A stretch of DNA of 10,594 nucleotides, taken from assembly GCA_026645635.1 (NCBI GenBank), contig JAPKMV010000068.1, positions 1 through 10,594 on the forward strand, given 5' to 3'. The DNA comes from Caldilineaceae bacterium. GTDB lineage: Bacteria; Chloroflexota; Anaerolineae; Caldilineales; Caldilineaceae. Below, in pieces: positions 1 to 7,500 of this stretch. The first letter of the stretch is position 1. Every line of letters begins with the position of its first letter. The position numbers and the translations under genes are program-made. A model generated the notes under the pieces. The model was given only the letters and a program-made list of their open reading frames with translations, did not search any database and had not been told where the DNA came from.

Positions 1-209
1 CGGTGCCGCTCGAAGAGACGCGCAGCCATCGCCATGAAAAGCTCCTCTTTGCCGCCGGGGAAGTGGTAGTAGAGCGACGCCTGCTTGATGCCCAGTTCGT
101 CGGCGATGTCGCGCAGGGTGATGGCATGGTAGCCGCGATCGATGAACAGCCCTTCGGCCACATCGAGCACACGCTGCGTTGAATCGCGTACTTCCGTTTC
201 GTTGACCAT
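1..209 (-). CDS. TetR/AcrR-family transcriptional regulator, N-terminal part (cut by window edge)
   Basis: The reverse strand from an ATG at 209-207 reads open for 69 codons to the window edge and gives a classic TetR DNA-binding domain. A first helix (residues about 10-26, QRVLDVAEGLFIDRGY) is followed by the helix-turn-helix at about 30-50 (ITLRDIADELGIKQASLYYHF) and the start of helix 4 (KEELFMAMAARLFERH). The Tyr-Tyr-His-Phe recognition-helix end and the following GGKEEL are typical. The C-terminal ligand-binding domain lies outside the window, so the inducer and targets cannot be named. TetR proteins are dimeric repressors that usually control their own or an adjacent gene. No strong Shine-Dalgarno precedes the ATG, the nearest purine run being a GGAAG about 15 nt upstream. 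A palindromic repeat array begins only 13 bp before the start codon, with two operator-like palindromes beyond it. Family call is very secure; exact start fairly secure. Confidence 0.93.
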   Translation of the reverse strand, partial: MVNETEVRDSTQRVLDVAEGLFIDRGYHAITLRDIADELGIKQASLYYHFPGGKEELFMAMAARLFERH

Positions 210-222
210 GATTGATTGCTAA

Positions 223-398
223 ACTTCCGCTTTCCCGTAGGTGCGGTTTCCAACCGCACGCAGCTCCGCCTGCACCGCGGCGATGTGCGGTTACAAACCG
301 CACCTACCGCTGGACTTCCGCTTTCCCGTAGGTGCGGTTTGTAACCGCACACAGCTCCGCCTGCATCGCGGCGATGTGCGGTTACAAACCGCACCTAC
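223..398. repeat. Two tandem copies of an 85-bp REP/MITE-like palindromic element
   Basis: Unit 1 (223-307) and unit 2 (314-398) have a 91-bp period and differ at only four positions by eye. Each unit ends in long inverted arms: 237-259 with 285-307, and 328-350 with 376-398. The unit 2 arms are a perfect 23-bp inverted repeat. Each arm is also a small palindrome (GTGCGGTT, 3-nt loop, AACCGCAC), so each unit can fold as one long hairpin or as two short ones. The ends read GTAGGT...ACCTAC. Such nested palindromes are typical of REP-like or non-autonomous mobile repeats. No coding sequence is visible here. The array separates tetR from its probable operators. Confidence 0.9.
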
Positions 399-410
399 TA
401 ACCAGTAGGT
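393..410. promoter_or_regulatory. Operator-like palindrome 1 upstream of tetR
   Basis: Perfect 7-bp inverted repeat ACCTACT-aacc-AGTAGGT (18 bp), a size and symmetry typical of TetR-family operators. Its left half is also the terminal ACCTAC of repeat unit 2, so part of the symmetry may come from the repeat. A related palindrome lies 48 bp away centre to centre, which makes a real operator more plausible. Binding by the adjacent TetR protein is inferred. Confidence 0.5.
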
Positions 411-440
411 TAACACCTGGCATCAGAATAGGCGAAAACT

Positions 441-458
441 ACCTAACTTTCGGTAGGT
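441..458. promoter_or_regulatory. Operator-like palindrome 2 upstream of tetR
   Basis: ACCTAAC-tttc-GGTAGGT is an 18-bp inverted repeat with one mismatch in seven arm positions. It has the same outer half-sites and the same 4-nt spacer as the palindrome at 393-410, but lies outside the repeat units. It sits in a locally AT-richer stretch (about 430-480) that could hold the tetR promoter. I could not assign clear -35/-10 boxes there. Confidence 0.5.
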
Positions 459-599
459 GATTCTACAATCTTTACAAAACATGGGCAAATCCTGGATGTC
501 CCAGAATGCAAGAATGATGGCTTTCCTGTCTCCGTCACGAATTGCACGAATTTGGACGCAGGACGCATCAAACCGAATGGCTGCTGGCGCCGGTCTGGT

Positions 600-629
600 T
601 TGACCGATTGGAGGCGCACGTGCTAAACT
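600..629 (+). promoter_or_regulatory. Probable sigma-70-type promoter of the rplU-rpmA-rpmE operon
   Basis: TTGACC at 600-605 matches the -35 consensus at five of six positions. TAAACT at 624-629 is an acceptable -10, preceded by TGC, an extended -10 motif. The spacer is 18 bp. Transcription would begin near 636, leaving an untranslated leader of about 180 nt before rplU. Predicted from sequence only. Confidence 0.5.
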
Positions 630-661
630 GTGCGTTCGTGGGTGAGAGACAGAGTCGATCC

Positions 662-684
662 CGCCTGGTGCACAACACCAGGTG
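662..684 (+). ncRNA. Stable hairpin in the rplU leader (possible r-protein leader element)
   Basis: Positions 662-670 pair with 676-684: nine consecutive pairs (one G-U) closed by a CACAA loop, with a core of CCTGGTG/CACCAGG. It begins about 25 nt after the predicted transcription start and lies 130 nt upstream of the rplU start codon. L21 leaders that bind a ribosomal protein are known in Firmicutes, but I cannot match this sequence to that family. A regulatory role is inferred. The rest of the leader (685-797) shows only short possible stems. Confidence 0.35.
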
Positions 685-813
685 CGACCCAGTCAACCGT
701 CCCACGATTATCGATTCGAGACTGGATCCGGGTCCTCACCTTTCAGGGCACGGCGCCGCTCTCTCAAGTTCCGGCAGCATGGCTGGCGGACGCGGCAGAG
801 GAAAGGAACATTT

Positions 814-1125
814 ATGTATGCAGTAATTCGCACCGGCGGCAAGCAATATCGCGTGGCCCCCGGCGAACAGGTCGAAGTCGAAAAACTCGCCGGCAACATT
901 GGCGACGTGCTGACGTTGAATGACGTGCTGCTCGTTGCCAAGGGGGACGGTGTGAGCGTGGGCACGCCCGTCGTGGACGGCGCCACGGTCAGCGCCAAGA
1001 TCACGGGGCAGTATCGCGGCACCAAGATCATGGTCTTCAAGTATCGCCCCAAGAAGCGCATCCGGGTGCGCAAAGGCCATCGCCAATACATCACCCGCCT
1101 GCAGATCGAAGCGATCAACGCCTAG
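814..1125 (+). CDS. rplU: 50S ribosomal protein L21
   Basis: A 103-aa protein starting [14 protein letters not shown] and containing the hallmark L21 sequence near the C-terminus ([16 protein letters not shown], about residues 75-90). L21 binds 23S rRNA in the large subunit. Length equals that of a typical bacterial L21. The ATG at 814 is chosen because a strong Shine-Dalgarno (GAGGAAAGG, 798-806) lies 7 nt upstream and the product begins exactly where the family begins. An in-frame upstream start at 682 would add 44 residues unlike any L21. It is the first gene of an rplU-rpmA-rpmE operon, preceded by a promoter at 600-629 and a leader with a strong hairpin. Nothing is missing or unusual in the protein. 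Confidence 0.98.
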   Translation: MYAVIRTGGKQYRVAPGEQVEVEKLAGNIGDVLTLNDVLLVAKGDGVSVGTPVVDGATVSAKITGQYRGTKIMVFKYRPKKRIRVRKGHRQYITRLQIEAINA

Positions 1126-1147
1126 GGAGCCTCCCGACGCATCGGGA
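1125..1147 (+). other. Mutually exclusive small hairpins between rplU and rpmA
   Basis: TCCCGA (1132-1137) and TCGGGA (1142-1147) form a perfect 6-bp stem with a CGCA loop. An alternative stem, GGGA-gcc-TCCC (1125-1135), uses the same TCCC. No T-tract follows, so this is not an intrinsic terminator. It could be an RNA-processing or translation-tuning structure ahead of the rpmA ribosome-binding site, or chance in GC-rich DNA. Confidence 0.3.
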
Positions 1148-1171
1148 AGCCTGGAAAAGGAGATTAGATTC

Positions 1172-1441
1172 ATGGCACACAAAAAAGGTGGCGGTTCAAG
1201 CCGCAACGGTCGTGATTCAAATGCACAGCGCCTGGGCGTGAAGCGCTTCGGCGGGCAGCTCGTCAAGTCGGGCAACATTTTGGTGCGCCAACACGGCACC
1301 AAGATTTACCCTGGGACGAATGTGGGCATCGGCAAAGACAATACGCTGTTCGCTACGGCGGAGGGCATCGTGACCTTCGAGTGGGTGGTCAAAGGCCGCA
1401 AGCAGGTCAGCGTTTATCCTGAGAAGGTAGAATTGACATGA
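1172..1441 (+). CDS. rpmA: 50S ribosomal protein L27
   Basis: An 89-aa protein with the canonical N-terminus [16 protein letters not shown] and the L27 core LGVKRFGGQ, followed by the [17 protein letters not shown] segment. The glycine/lysine-rich N-terminal tail reaches toward the peptidyl-transferase centre in the 50S subunit. The start is certain: Shine-Dalgarno AAAAGGAGAT (1156-1162 region) is correctly spaced, and the protein starts directly at MAHKK. It therefore lacks the short N-terminal extension that Firmicutes L27 carries and removes with Prp protease. It lies 46 bp after rplU, and its TGA stop overlaps the rpmE ATG (ATGA, 1438-1441), which implies translational coupling. In most genomes obg follows rpmA; here rpmE takes that place. 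Confidence 0.98.
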   Translation: MAHKKGGGSSRNGRDSNAQRLGVKRFGGQLVKSGNILVRQHGTKIYPGTNVGIGKDNTLFATAEGIVTFEWVVKGRKQVSVYPEKVELT

Positions 1442-1785
1442 AGGCGGATATCCATCCCAAGTACTACCCCGCGGCAAAGGTGATTTGCTCGTGCGGGGCG
1501 ACGTGGTTGACCGGCAGCACCATTGAGACAATTCGCACCGACGTGTGCAGCAATTGTCATCCGTTCTATACGGGCGAGCAGCGCATCGTCGACACCGCAG
1601 GCCAGGTCGAGCGCTTCATGAAGCGTCTCGAACGCCGCCAGAGTGAAACGGCGCGTCGCGAACTGGAAATCCAGGTGCGCAAGGAAGCGGATGAAGCAGG
1701 GCGCAAGGCGCGGGCGCGCGGCGGTGACGCCGAAGCGGCGGCAGCCGAGGTCTATGCCCGCTACGCACCGCAACTGCAGAACTAA
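1438..1785 (+). CDS. rpmE: 50S ribosomal protein L31, zinc-binding type with C-terminal extension
   Basis: A 115-aa protein. Residues 1-46 are a canonical zinc-containing (C+) L31: [20 protein letters not shown] with Cys17 and Cys19, then [10 protein letters not shown] with Cys37 and Cys40. L31 bridges the large and small subunits near the central protuberance, and the C+ form is usually the zinc-replete paralogue. L31 is normally about 70 aa. This one carries roughly 45 extra residues (about 70-115) that are highly charged and alanine-rich, probably alpha-helical ([20 protein letters not shown]). The start overlaps the rpmA stop by 4 nt, so translation is probably coupled. A strong terminator follows 33 bp after the stop. 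Function is secure; the role of the tail is unknown. Confidence 0.96.
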   Translation: MKADIHPKYYPAAKVICSCGATWLTGSTIETIRTDVCSNCHPFYTGEQRIVDTAGQVERFMKRLERRQSETARRELEIQVRKEADEAGRKARARGGDAEAAAAEVYARYAPQLQN

Positions 1786-1818
1786 GCGAGCGGTGGGGCA
1801 GTCCCACAGGTCATGACA

Positions 1819-1848
1819 GGGGCGGAGTGAATTCTCTGCCCCTTTTTT
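1819..1848 (+). terminator. Rho-independent terminator of the rplU-rpmA-rpmE operon
   Basis: GGGGCGGAG (1819-1827) pairs with CTCTGCCCC (1834-1842) through a 6-nt loop, with one G-U pair in RNA, and is followed directly by six T (1843-1848). It sits 33 bp after the rpmE stop and 93 bp before tdk, so tdk should have its own promoter, which I could not identify clearly. A smaller stem (GTGGG/CCCAC, 1793-1807) precedes it. Confidence 0.92.
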
Positions 1849-1941
1849 CATGCCTTCGCGGCGCCGATAACGATGAAAATCCGGTGCGGCTTGGCGTCTT
1901 TGCGACTTGGCGTGCGCTATTTTTACATCAGTGAGGTTCCC

Positions 1942-2526
1942 ATGCACTATCAACCCAATGGCGGCTGGATCGAGATCGTCTGCGGCTCGATGTTCAGCGG
2001 CAAGACCGAAGAACTGCTGCGCCGTGTGCGCCGCGCCGAGATCGCCCGCAAGAAGGTGCAACTGTTCAAACCCGCCATCGACAACCGCTACGGCCAGGTG
2101 CGCGTCGCGTCGCACAACGGGGTGGCGCGGGAAGATGCCGTGGTGGTGGCCTGCGCCGACGAACTACTCTCCCTGGTGCGGCCCGACACCGACGTGGTCG
2201 CCATCGACGAGGTGCAGTTCTTCGACATGGCCATCGCCGCCGTCTGCGACACACTGGCCAACCGCGGCATGTGCGTGATCGTCGCCGGACTGGACCAGGA
2301 CTTCCGCGGCGAACCCTTCGGCCCGATGACGCAGTTGCTGGCGCGCGCCGAGCGGGTGGACAAGCTCAACGCGATCTGCGTGACGTGCAGCGCGTCGGCC
2401 AGCCGCACCCAACGGCTGATCGACGGCAAGCCGGCGCGCTACGATGACCCGGTGATCCTGGTGGGCGGCAGCGAGAGCTACGAGGCGCGCTGCCGCTCCT
2501 GCCACGAAGTGCCAGGGAAGCCGTAG
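1942..2526 (+). CDS. tdk: Thymidine kinase, type II (TK1-like)
   Basis: A 194-aa enzyme that phosphorylates thymidine to dTMP with ATP in the pyrimidine salvage pathway; cytoplasmic, usually tetrameric. The P-loop is GSMFSGKT (residues 15-22). The DE pair of AIDEVQFF gives the Walker B Asp89 and catalytic base Glu90. [13 protein letters not shown] (116-128) is the conserved segment before the lasso. The structural zinc site is Cys146/Cys149 (CVTC) and Cys184/Cys187 (CRSC, followed by His188). All key residues are present and the length is normal. The ATG at 1942 has GTGAGG 5-6 nt upstream and gives the usual short N-terminus. An in-frame ATG at 1873 would add 23 residues with no family resemblance. 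It follows rpmE, the order known from Firmicutes, but a terminator separates them. It converges on the ABC gene with only 11 bp between stops. Confidence 0.97.
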   Translation: MHYQPNGGWIEIVCGSMFSGKTEELLRRVRRAEIARKKVQLFKPAIDNRYGQVRVASHNGVAREDAVVVACADELLSLVRPDTDVVAIDEVQFFDMAIAAVCDTLANRGMCVIVAGLDQDFRGEPFGPMTQLLARAERVDKLNAICVTCSASASRTQRLIDGKPARYDDPVILVGGSESYEARCRSCHEVPGKP

Positions 2527-2537
2527 CGTCAGGGGCC

Positions 2538-4421
2538 TCAAACCGCCGCCAACTCCCGCTCGTCTTCCTTGCGAAACTGCGTGTGGTAGAGGCTGGCGTA
2601 CAACCCGTCCAGCGCCAGCAACTCCTCGTGCCGGCCCTGCTCCACGATGCGCCCGCGCTCGATGACAAGGATCTTGTCCGCGGCGAGCACCGTAGAGAGG
2701 CGATGGGCGATGACCAGGCTCGTGCGCCCGCGGAAGAGCGGCTCCAGCGCCGCCTGCACCAGCGCCTCGCTCTGTGTGTCGAGGTGGGCCGTGGCCTCGT
2801 CCAGCACCAGGATGCGCGGGTCTTTGAGGATGACGCGGGCGATGGCGATGCGCTGTTTCTCGCCGCCGCTGAGCCGGAAGCCGCGCTCTCCCACCACCGT
2901 ATCATAGCCCTTGGGCAAGGTGGCGATCACCTCGTGGATATTGGCCGCCCGGCACGCAGCTTCCAGCTCCTCCTGCGTGGCATCCGCTTTGGCGTACAGC
3001 AAATTGGCGCGCACCGTGTCGTGAAAGAGGTAGGTCTCCTGCGTCACCATGCCGATCTGCCGCTCCAGTTCATGGAGATCGATGTCGCGCAGATCGACGC
3101 CGTCGAGGGTGATGCGCCCGGCCGTCGGGTCGTAGAAGCGCGGCAGCAGATAGGTGATGGTCGTCTTGCCCGCGCCGCTCGGCCCTACCAGGGCCACCAG
3201 GGCGCCGGGCGTCATTTCGAAGGTGATGTCGGTCAACTGCTGCCCTTCTTTGTAGACGACGACCGGGGCGGCGTTGTCCTCGACGACAACCCCTTTCTCC
3301 AGCACCAGCGGCTCACCATACTCGAAGCTGACCCGCTCGAAACGGATGTGCCCGGCCACCTGGCCCAGCGGCGCCGGGTTGGGCGACGCCTGAATCTCCA
3401 CGGGCAGGTCGAGAAACTCGAACATGCGCTCGAAGCTGACCATGGCGCTGGCGAATTCGGTCTGCACCGTGGAGAGGGAGGTCAGCGGCCCATAGAGCCG
3501 CGCCAGGTAGGCAACAAAGGCCACGATGGTGCCGATGGAGATGATGCCTTGCAGGACCATGTGCCCACCGACCAGGTAGATCGCGGCGGTGCCGATAGCG
3601 CCGGCCATGCCCAAGCCCAGCCAGAAGATGTAGCCGACCTGCGCCTGTTTGATCCCAATGTCGCGAATGTCGCGCGCCAGCCCATCGTATTTGGCCAGTT
3701 CGCTCGGTTCGCGGGCGAAGCTCTTGACCAGGATCGCGCCGTTGACCGACAGCGTCTCGGAAACCTGGCTGCTCATGGCGCCGTTGTGTTCCATCGCCTG
3801 GCGCCGATACTTGCGCAGCAACACCGCAACCCGGCGCGCCGGCAGCAGAAAGAGCGGCAGCACGGCGATGGCCAGCAGCGTCAGCCGCCATTCGATGGTC
3901 AACATGATCGCCAGCGTGGAAACCAGCGTCACCAAATTTGTCGTGATGTTGGGAATCGTGCCGGTGATGGCATTCTGCGCTCCGACCACGTCGGAGTTGA
4001 AGCGGGAGACGATTTCGCCCGACTTGACACTGGTGAAAAAACGGAGCGACATGCGTTGCAAATGCGCGTAGGTCTCGCGCCGCAGATCATAGATGACGCC
4101 CTCGCCGGCGATGGCGTTGTAGTGGCGCTGCACGACGCCGAGCACGCCATCCAGCAGCGGCACGGCAAAGAGCGCCAGGGCAAGCAGGTTCAACTGCATC
4201 GCGTTGCCTTCCGGCAGCGTCACGTCGATCAACTGCCGGATCACCAGCGGCGGCAGCAGCATAATCAACGAGCGCAGGGTGATGGCGACCAGCACCATGA
4301 AGATGTCGAACAAATAGGGCCGGGCGTAGCGATAGACCCGCGCCAGCAGCGCGCGGTCGATGGTCGCCTTCTTGCGGCGCTCGTCCTGGCTGATGTACTG
4401 CCACCATCCACCGTGGTTCAT
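2538..4421 (-). CDS. ABC exporter half-transporter (fused membrane and ATPase domains)
   Basis: A 627-aa protein with an N-terminal type 1 exporter membrane domain (about residues 35-330, six predicted helices including about 38-58, 78-98, 162-200 and 268-308) and a C-terminal ATPase. ATPase motifs are all intact: A-loop Tyr368, Walker A GPSGAGKT (413-420), Q-loop Gln461, signature LSGGEKQR (517-524), Walker B ILVLDE (537-542) and H-loop His573. It probably works as a dimer exporting a lipid, peptide or drug; the substrate cannot be read from sequence. The start at 4421 has an ideal AGGAGAG just upstream. A longer in-frame start at 4523 would run through the inverted repeat and is rejected. 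Unusual: about 25 extra residues (371-395) sit between the A-loop and the second strand of the ATPase, and the D-loop reads AHLD rather than the common SALD. No second half-transporter gene adjoins, favouring a homodimer. Confidence 0.94.
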   Translation of the reverse strand: MNHGGWWQYISQDERRKKATIDRALLARVYRYARPYLFDIFMVLVAITLRSLIMLLPPLVIRQLIDVTLPEGNAMQLNLLALALFAVPLLDGVLGVVQRHYNAIAGEGVIYDLRRETYAHLQRMSLRFFTSVKSGEIVSRFNSDVVGAQNAITGTIPNITTNLVTLVSTLAIMLTIEWRLTLLAIAVLPLFLLPARRVAVLLRKYRRQAMEHNGAMSSQVSETLSVNGAILVKSFAREPSELAKYDGLARDIRDIGIKQAQVGYIFWLGLGMAGAIGTAAIYLVGGHMVLQGIISIGTIVAFVAYLARLYGPLTSLSTVQTEFASAMVSFERMFEFLDLPVEIQASPNPAPLGQVAGHIRFERVSFEYGEPLVLEKGVVVEDNAAPVVVYKEGQQLTDITFEMTPGALVALVGPSGAGKTTITYLLPRFYDPTAGRITLDGVDLRDIDLHELERQIGMVTQETYLFHDTVRANLLYAKADATQEELEAACRAANIHEVIATLPKGYDTVVGERGFRLSGGEKQRIAIARVILKDPRILVLDEATAHLDTQSEALVQAALEPLFRGRTSLVIAHRLSTVLAADKILVIERGRIVEQGRHEELLALDGLYASLYHTQFRKEDERELAAV

Positions 4422-4438
4422 AACTCTCCTAACCAACT

Positions 4439-4539
4439 TCGATAGACCGCAGATTAGGCGGATCGGACGGATTTCCGCGGATTGATCTAGGTGAAATCCG
4501 CGAGCATCCGCCTCATCCGCCAAATCCGCGGTCTATCGA
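4439..4539. repeat. 101-bp imperfect inverted-repeat element
   Basis: The arms 4439-4463 and 4515-4539 are 25 bp long, complementary at all but two positions, and begin TCGATAGACCGC. The interior is built of further ATCCGC/GCGGAT copies in both orientations (ATTTCCGCGGATT, GAAATCCGCG, CATCCGCC), so several alternative hairpins are possible. It abuts the stop codon of the secreted-protein gene (4541) and ends 18 bp before the ABC gene start codon. A mobile or REP-like repeat is likely. In RNA it would form a large hairpin that could separate the two genes' expression, although no T-tract follows. Confidence 0.85.
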
Positions 4540-4540
4540 C

Positions 4541-7500
4541 TCACCGCTGCACCGCCGGCAGGTAGACCGCCGCGTTCGTGATCGTCCACACGCCCATCAG
4601 GTTCGGCCCCTGCTCGCCGCCCAGATCATCGACGCCATACATCTCGATGTCGTAGGGATCGGCCTGCACTGCCGGTTGTTTGAAGATCACCGGCACACGC
4701 ACGCGGAGGTTCGACCCGCTCTCACCCGAACCCTGGAAGCTGGTCTGCGCCAGGTCGATGCGCACAGTCTCATTCTCCAGCACCTTCGTCTCGCCGAAGC
4801 GCCCGCTGCCGGCCGGCGTGCCGTCGGCGTTGAGCAGATGGATGGTGCTGATGTCGGCGCCGTTTTCGTCGCGCGTCTCCTGGTAGCGCACCCAGAGCGG
4901 GATGCGCTCGTCGTCGATCAGCCGGAGGTCCATCTCGTTCATGGCGCGCCAGGGCGCCGTGGTGTGGGTCCACTCCAGATTGAAGACCGTCGTCTGGCCC
5001 ACTGCACTCTGCGCACCGGTCGGTTCGACGCTGAGCGCGGCGACGCCCACCAGCCCGAACTTCACAAGGAACGACACGCTATTGGATAGTCTACCGTCGG
5101 CATTGCGCACGGTGATGGCGGCGATCTTGGTTGTTTTGATGTCGCTTGACGGGATGGCAGCGATGAGCTTGCCGTTGGACAAAATCGTGGTGCGGTTGCT
5201 GCCGTTCCAACGCACGACCGAGTTTGCGGTGAAGTTGCGCCCGGTGACGAACAGTTTGAAGCCACTGCCGCCGACGATGGCGACCCCGGGGCTGATGCTG
5301 TCGATGGCCGGCGCCGTGGGATCGCCCTCGGCCACATCCGTCACGTTCACCCGCACCGTGGCCGCGGTGCTGAGGCCGCTGCGGTCGATGACCGAGACGA
5401 TCAAGTCGAAGAACTTGGTCGTCTCGAAGTCCAGCGCGCTGCTGTTCTTGACCGAAAGCTGGCCGCCGGCAGTGATGGCAAAGACGTTGGACGACAGGGT
5501 GAAGGTGATCGGTCCCCGCTCCGGGTCGCTGGCGCTCAAGATCGCCCCCACCAGCCGGCCGTTGGGGCTGTTCTCGGCGATGCTGCGCGTCTGGCCCAGG
5601 AAGCTGGGCGGCTCCTCCACGTTGGTCAGGTTGACGCGCCATGTCGCCGTGTCGACCGAGCCGGTGTCGCTGCGTGCTTCCACGAGCAGCTTGAAGCCGG
5701 GTGCGGGCAGCGTGGCAAATGCGCTGCTCTCGAAGTCGAGTGCGGCGCTGTTGTTGACCACGAGTGCGCCTGCAGCGTTGATGCGGAAGGCATTGAAGGT
5801 GTTGCCGGAGAGGATCGCATAGGTGATCACACCCGTGGCGTCCGGCGCAGCGCGCAGCGGCGTCAACACCGTCCCATTGGGGCGATTTTCTGGCGTCTGA
5901 TAGGTGCGGTCCTCCAAGAGCGGCGCGCTGGCCGAATCCAGGATCGTCACTTGCAAGTTGTCCGGCGCACCGATAGTCGCCGTCAACGGCTCGAAAAGCT
6001 GCATGTTGAACTCTTCGGCCGGTTCGGCGACACCATCGTTGTTGAGCGCCACTGTGAAGGTCTTGGAGATTTCGCCGCTGGCAAAGGCCACTTCGCGCAC
6101 ATTGTCCACAAAATCGATGCCACTGCCCAGGCTGGCGCCACCGGTCGCCGTACCGCCATCGGGCGCGCCGGTCAGTTGCACACGCACGTGAGCGGGCATG
6201 ACCAACGCGCCGCTGCGCTCCACGGCTAGTTCGGTCGCCAGGCTGCCGTCCTCGGCCACCACATAGCCATTCTGGGTGAATGAGATCACCGGTGCATCGA
6301 ACGCGGCGAAAATCTCCGTCACACCCGGCGTCTCCTGGTCGGCGAGATAGTAGACGGCGCGCCCGTCGGGGCTGAACTGGATGGCGTTCTGCTGGGTGCG
6401 CACGCTGCCGCCCGGGGGTAGGTCCCCGTTGACCCGCTCCACCGCGCCGCCGCCGATGGGCACGGTAAACAGTTCGATCACCCCCGCCGAGTTCTGGTCC
6501 GCGGCGTAGACCACGCGCTGGCCGTCGGGGCTGATCTGGAAGGCGCGGATATTGCCGCCAGGGGCCAGCGGCCCGTTGATTTGTGGGTTGACGGTCAAGG
6601 CGCCGCTACTGGCCAGGTCGATGCTTGCCAGTTCGAAGCGGCCATCATTGCCGGCGTCGGCCAGATAGACCAGGCGCGAGCCGGCAGCGTCGAACTTGAT
6701 GTCCGGTCTGGCCACATTGGCCACAGGCGGGCCGGGCAGCGCCTCCATGAAGGTTCCACCCAGGGCCAGCGGGCGGCGGAAAAGCGCCAGCCCGCTCCCG
6801 ATCGCATCGACCATGTAGACGAAGTCACCGTCCGGGCTGATGCGATAGGCGCGGATGCTGCGCCCGGCAAAGCCGCTGCTGATAGTCGTGACGCCGCTGC
6901 CGCCGGCAGTCGCCACGGCATAGAGGCCAAACTGCCCGTCAAAATCCTGGTCGGCCAGATAGAGCACCAGGCTGCCGTCTGGGCTGAACACAAATTCCTT
7001 CACCTCGCCGCCCAGCGTCAGCGGCGCGTTGAGTTTGGCGACGATGCCGCCGTTGGTGCGCGCGCTGTAGAGTTCCGCGACGCCGTTGGTGGTTTGGTCG
7101 GCGCGATAAACGGCGCGCGTCGATGCAGCGTTGACCTGAAAGTCGATGACATCGCCGCCGGCCACCAGCGGGCCGCTGATGCGGAAGCCGGTGTCGGAGC
7201 CGTCTGCGGGCACGCTGAAAAGCTCGATGGCGCCGTCCAGGTTCTGGTCGGCGCGGTAGATGGCGCGCGTGCCGTCAGGCGTGATGGCAAAGTCATAGAC
7301 TGCGCCGCCGCCGGTCAGGCTTGGGTTGAGATGGCGCGCTGTGCCCTCGTAGGGAAATTGCAGCAGGTTGTTGACCTGCTCGCCGAAAAAGAAGGTGTTG
7401 CTGGTGCCGTCGGTGATGCTCGAGATACGTTCGGGCAGCGCATTGTGGCGCACGGTGGTGTTGATGGTGCGCACCGAACCGTCGCTCATGGCAAACTGTA

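Noticed and set aside
223..398. CRISPR array
   Set aside because: Only two units, no repeat/spacer alternation, long internal palindromes and no cas genes.
430..599. Additional gene between tetR and rplU
   Set aside because: Only short frames without ribosome-binding sites or recognisable protein features; the stretch reads as promoter/intergenic DNA.
682..813. Longer N-terminus for L21
   Set aside because: The added 44 residues do not resemble L21, and the ATG at 814 has a strong ribosome-binding site.
2583..4445. A 620-codon open frame on the plus strand across the ABC exporter gene
   Set aside because: It is antisense to a gene with every ABC motif intact. Its product is rich in Arg, Gln, His and Asp without any domain, as expected from GC-rich codon shadow.
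4422..4523. Longer N-terminus for the ABC exporter
   Set aside because: This segment is the inverted-repeat element, and the ATG at 4421 has an ideal ribosome-binding site.
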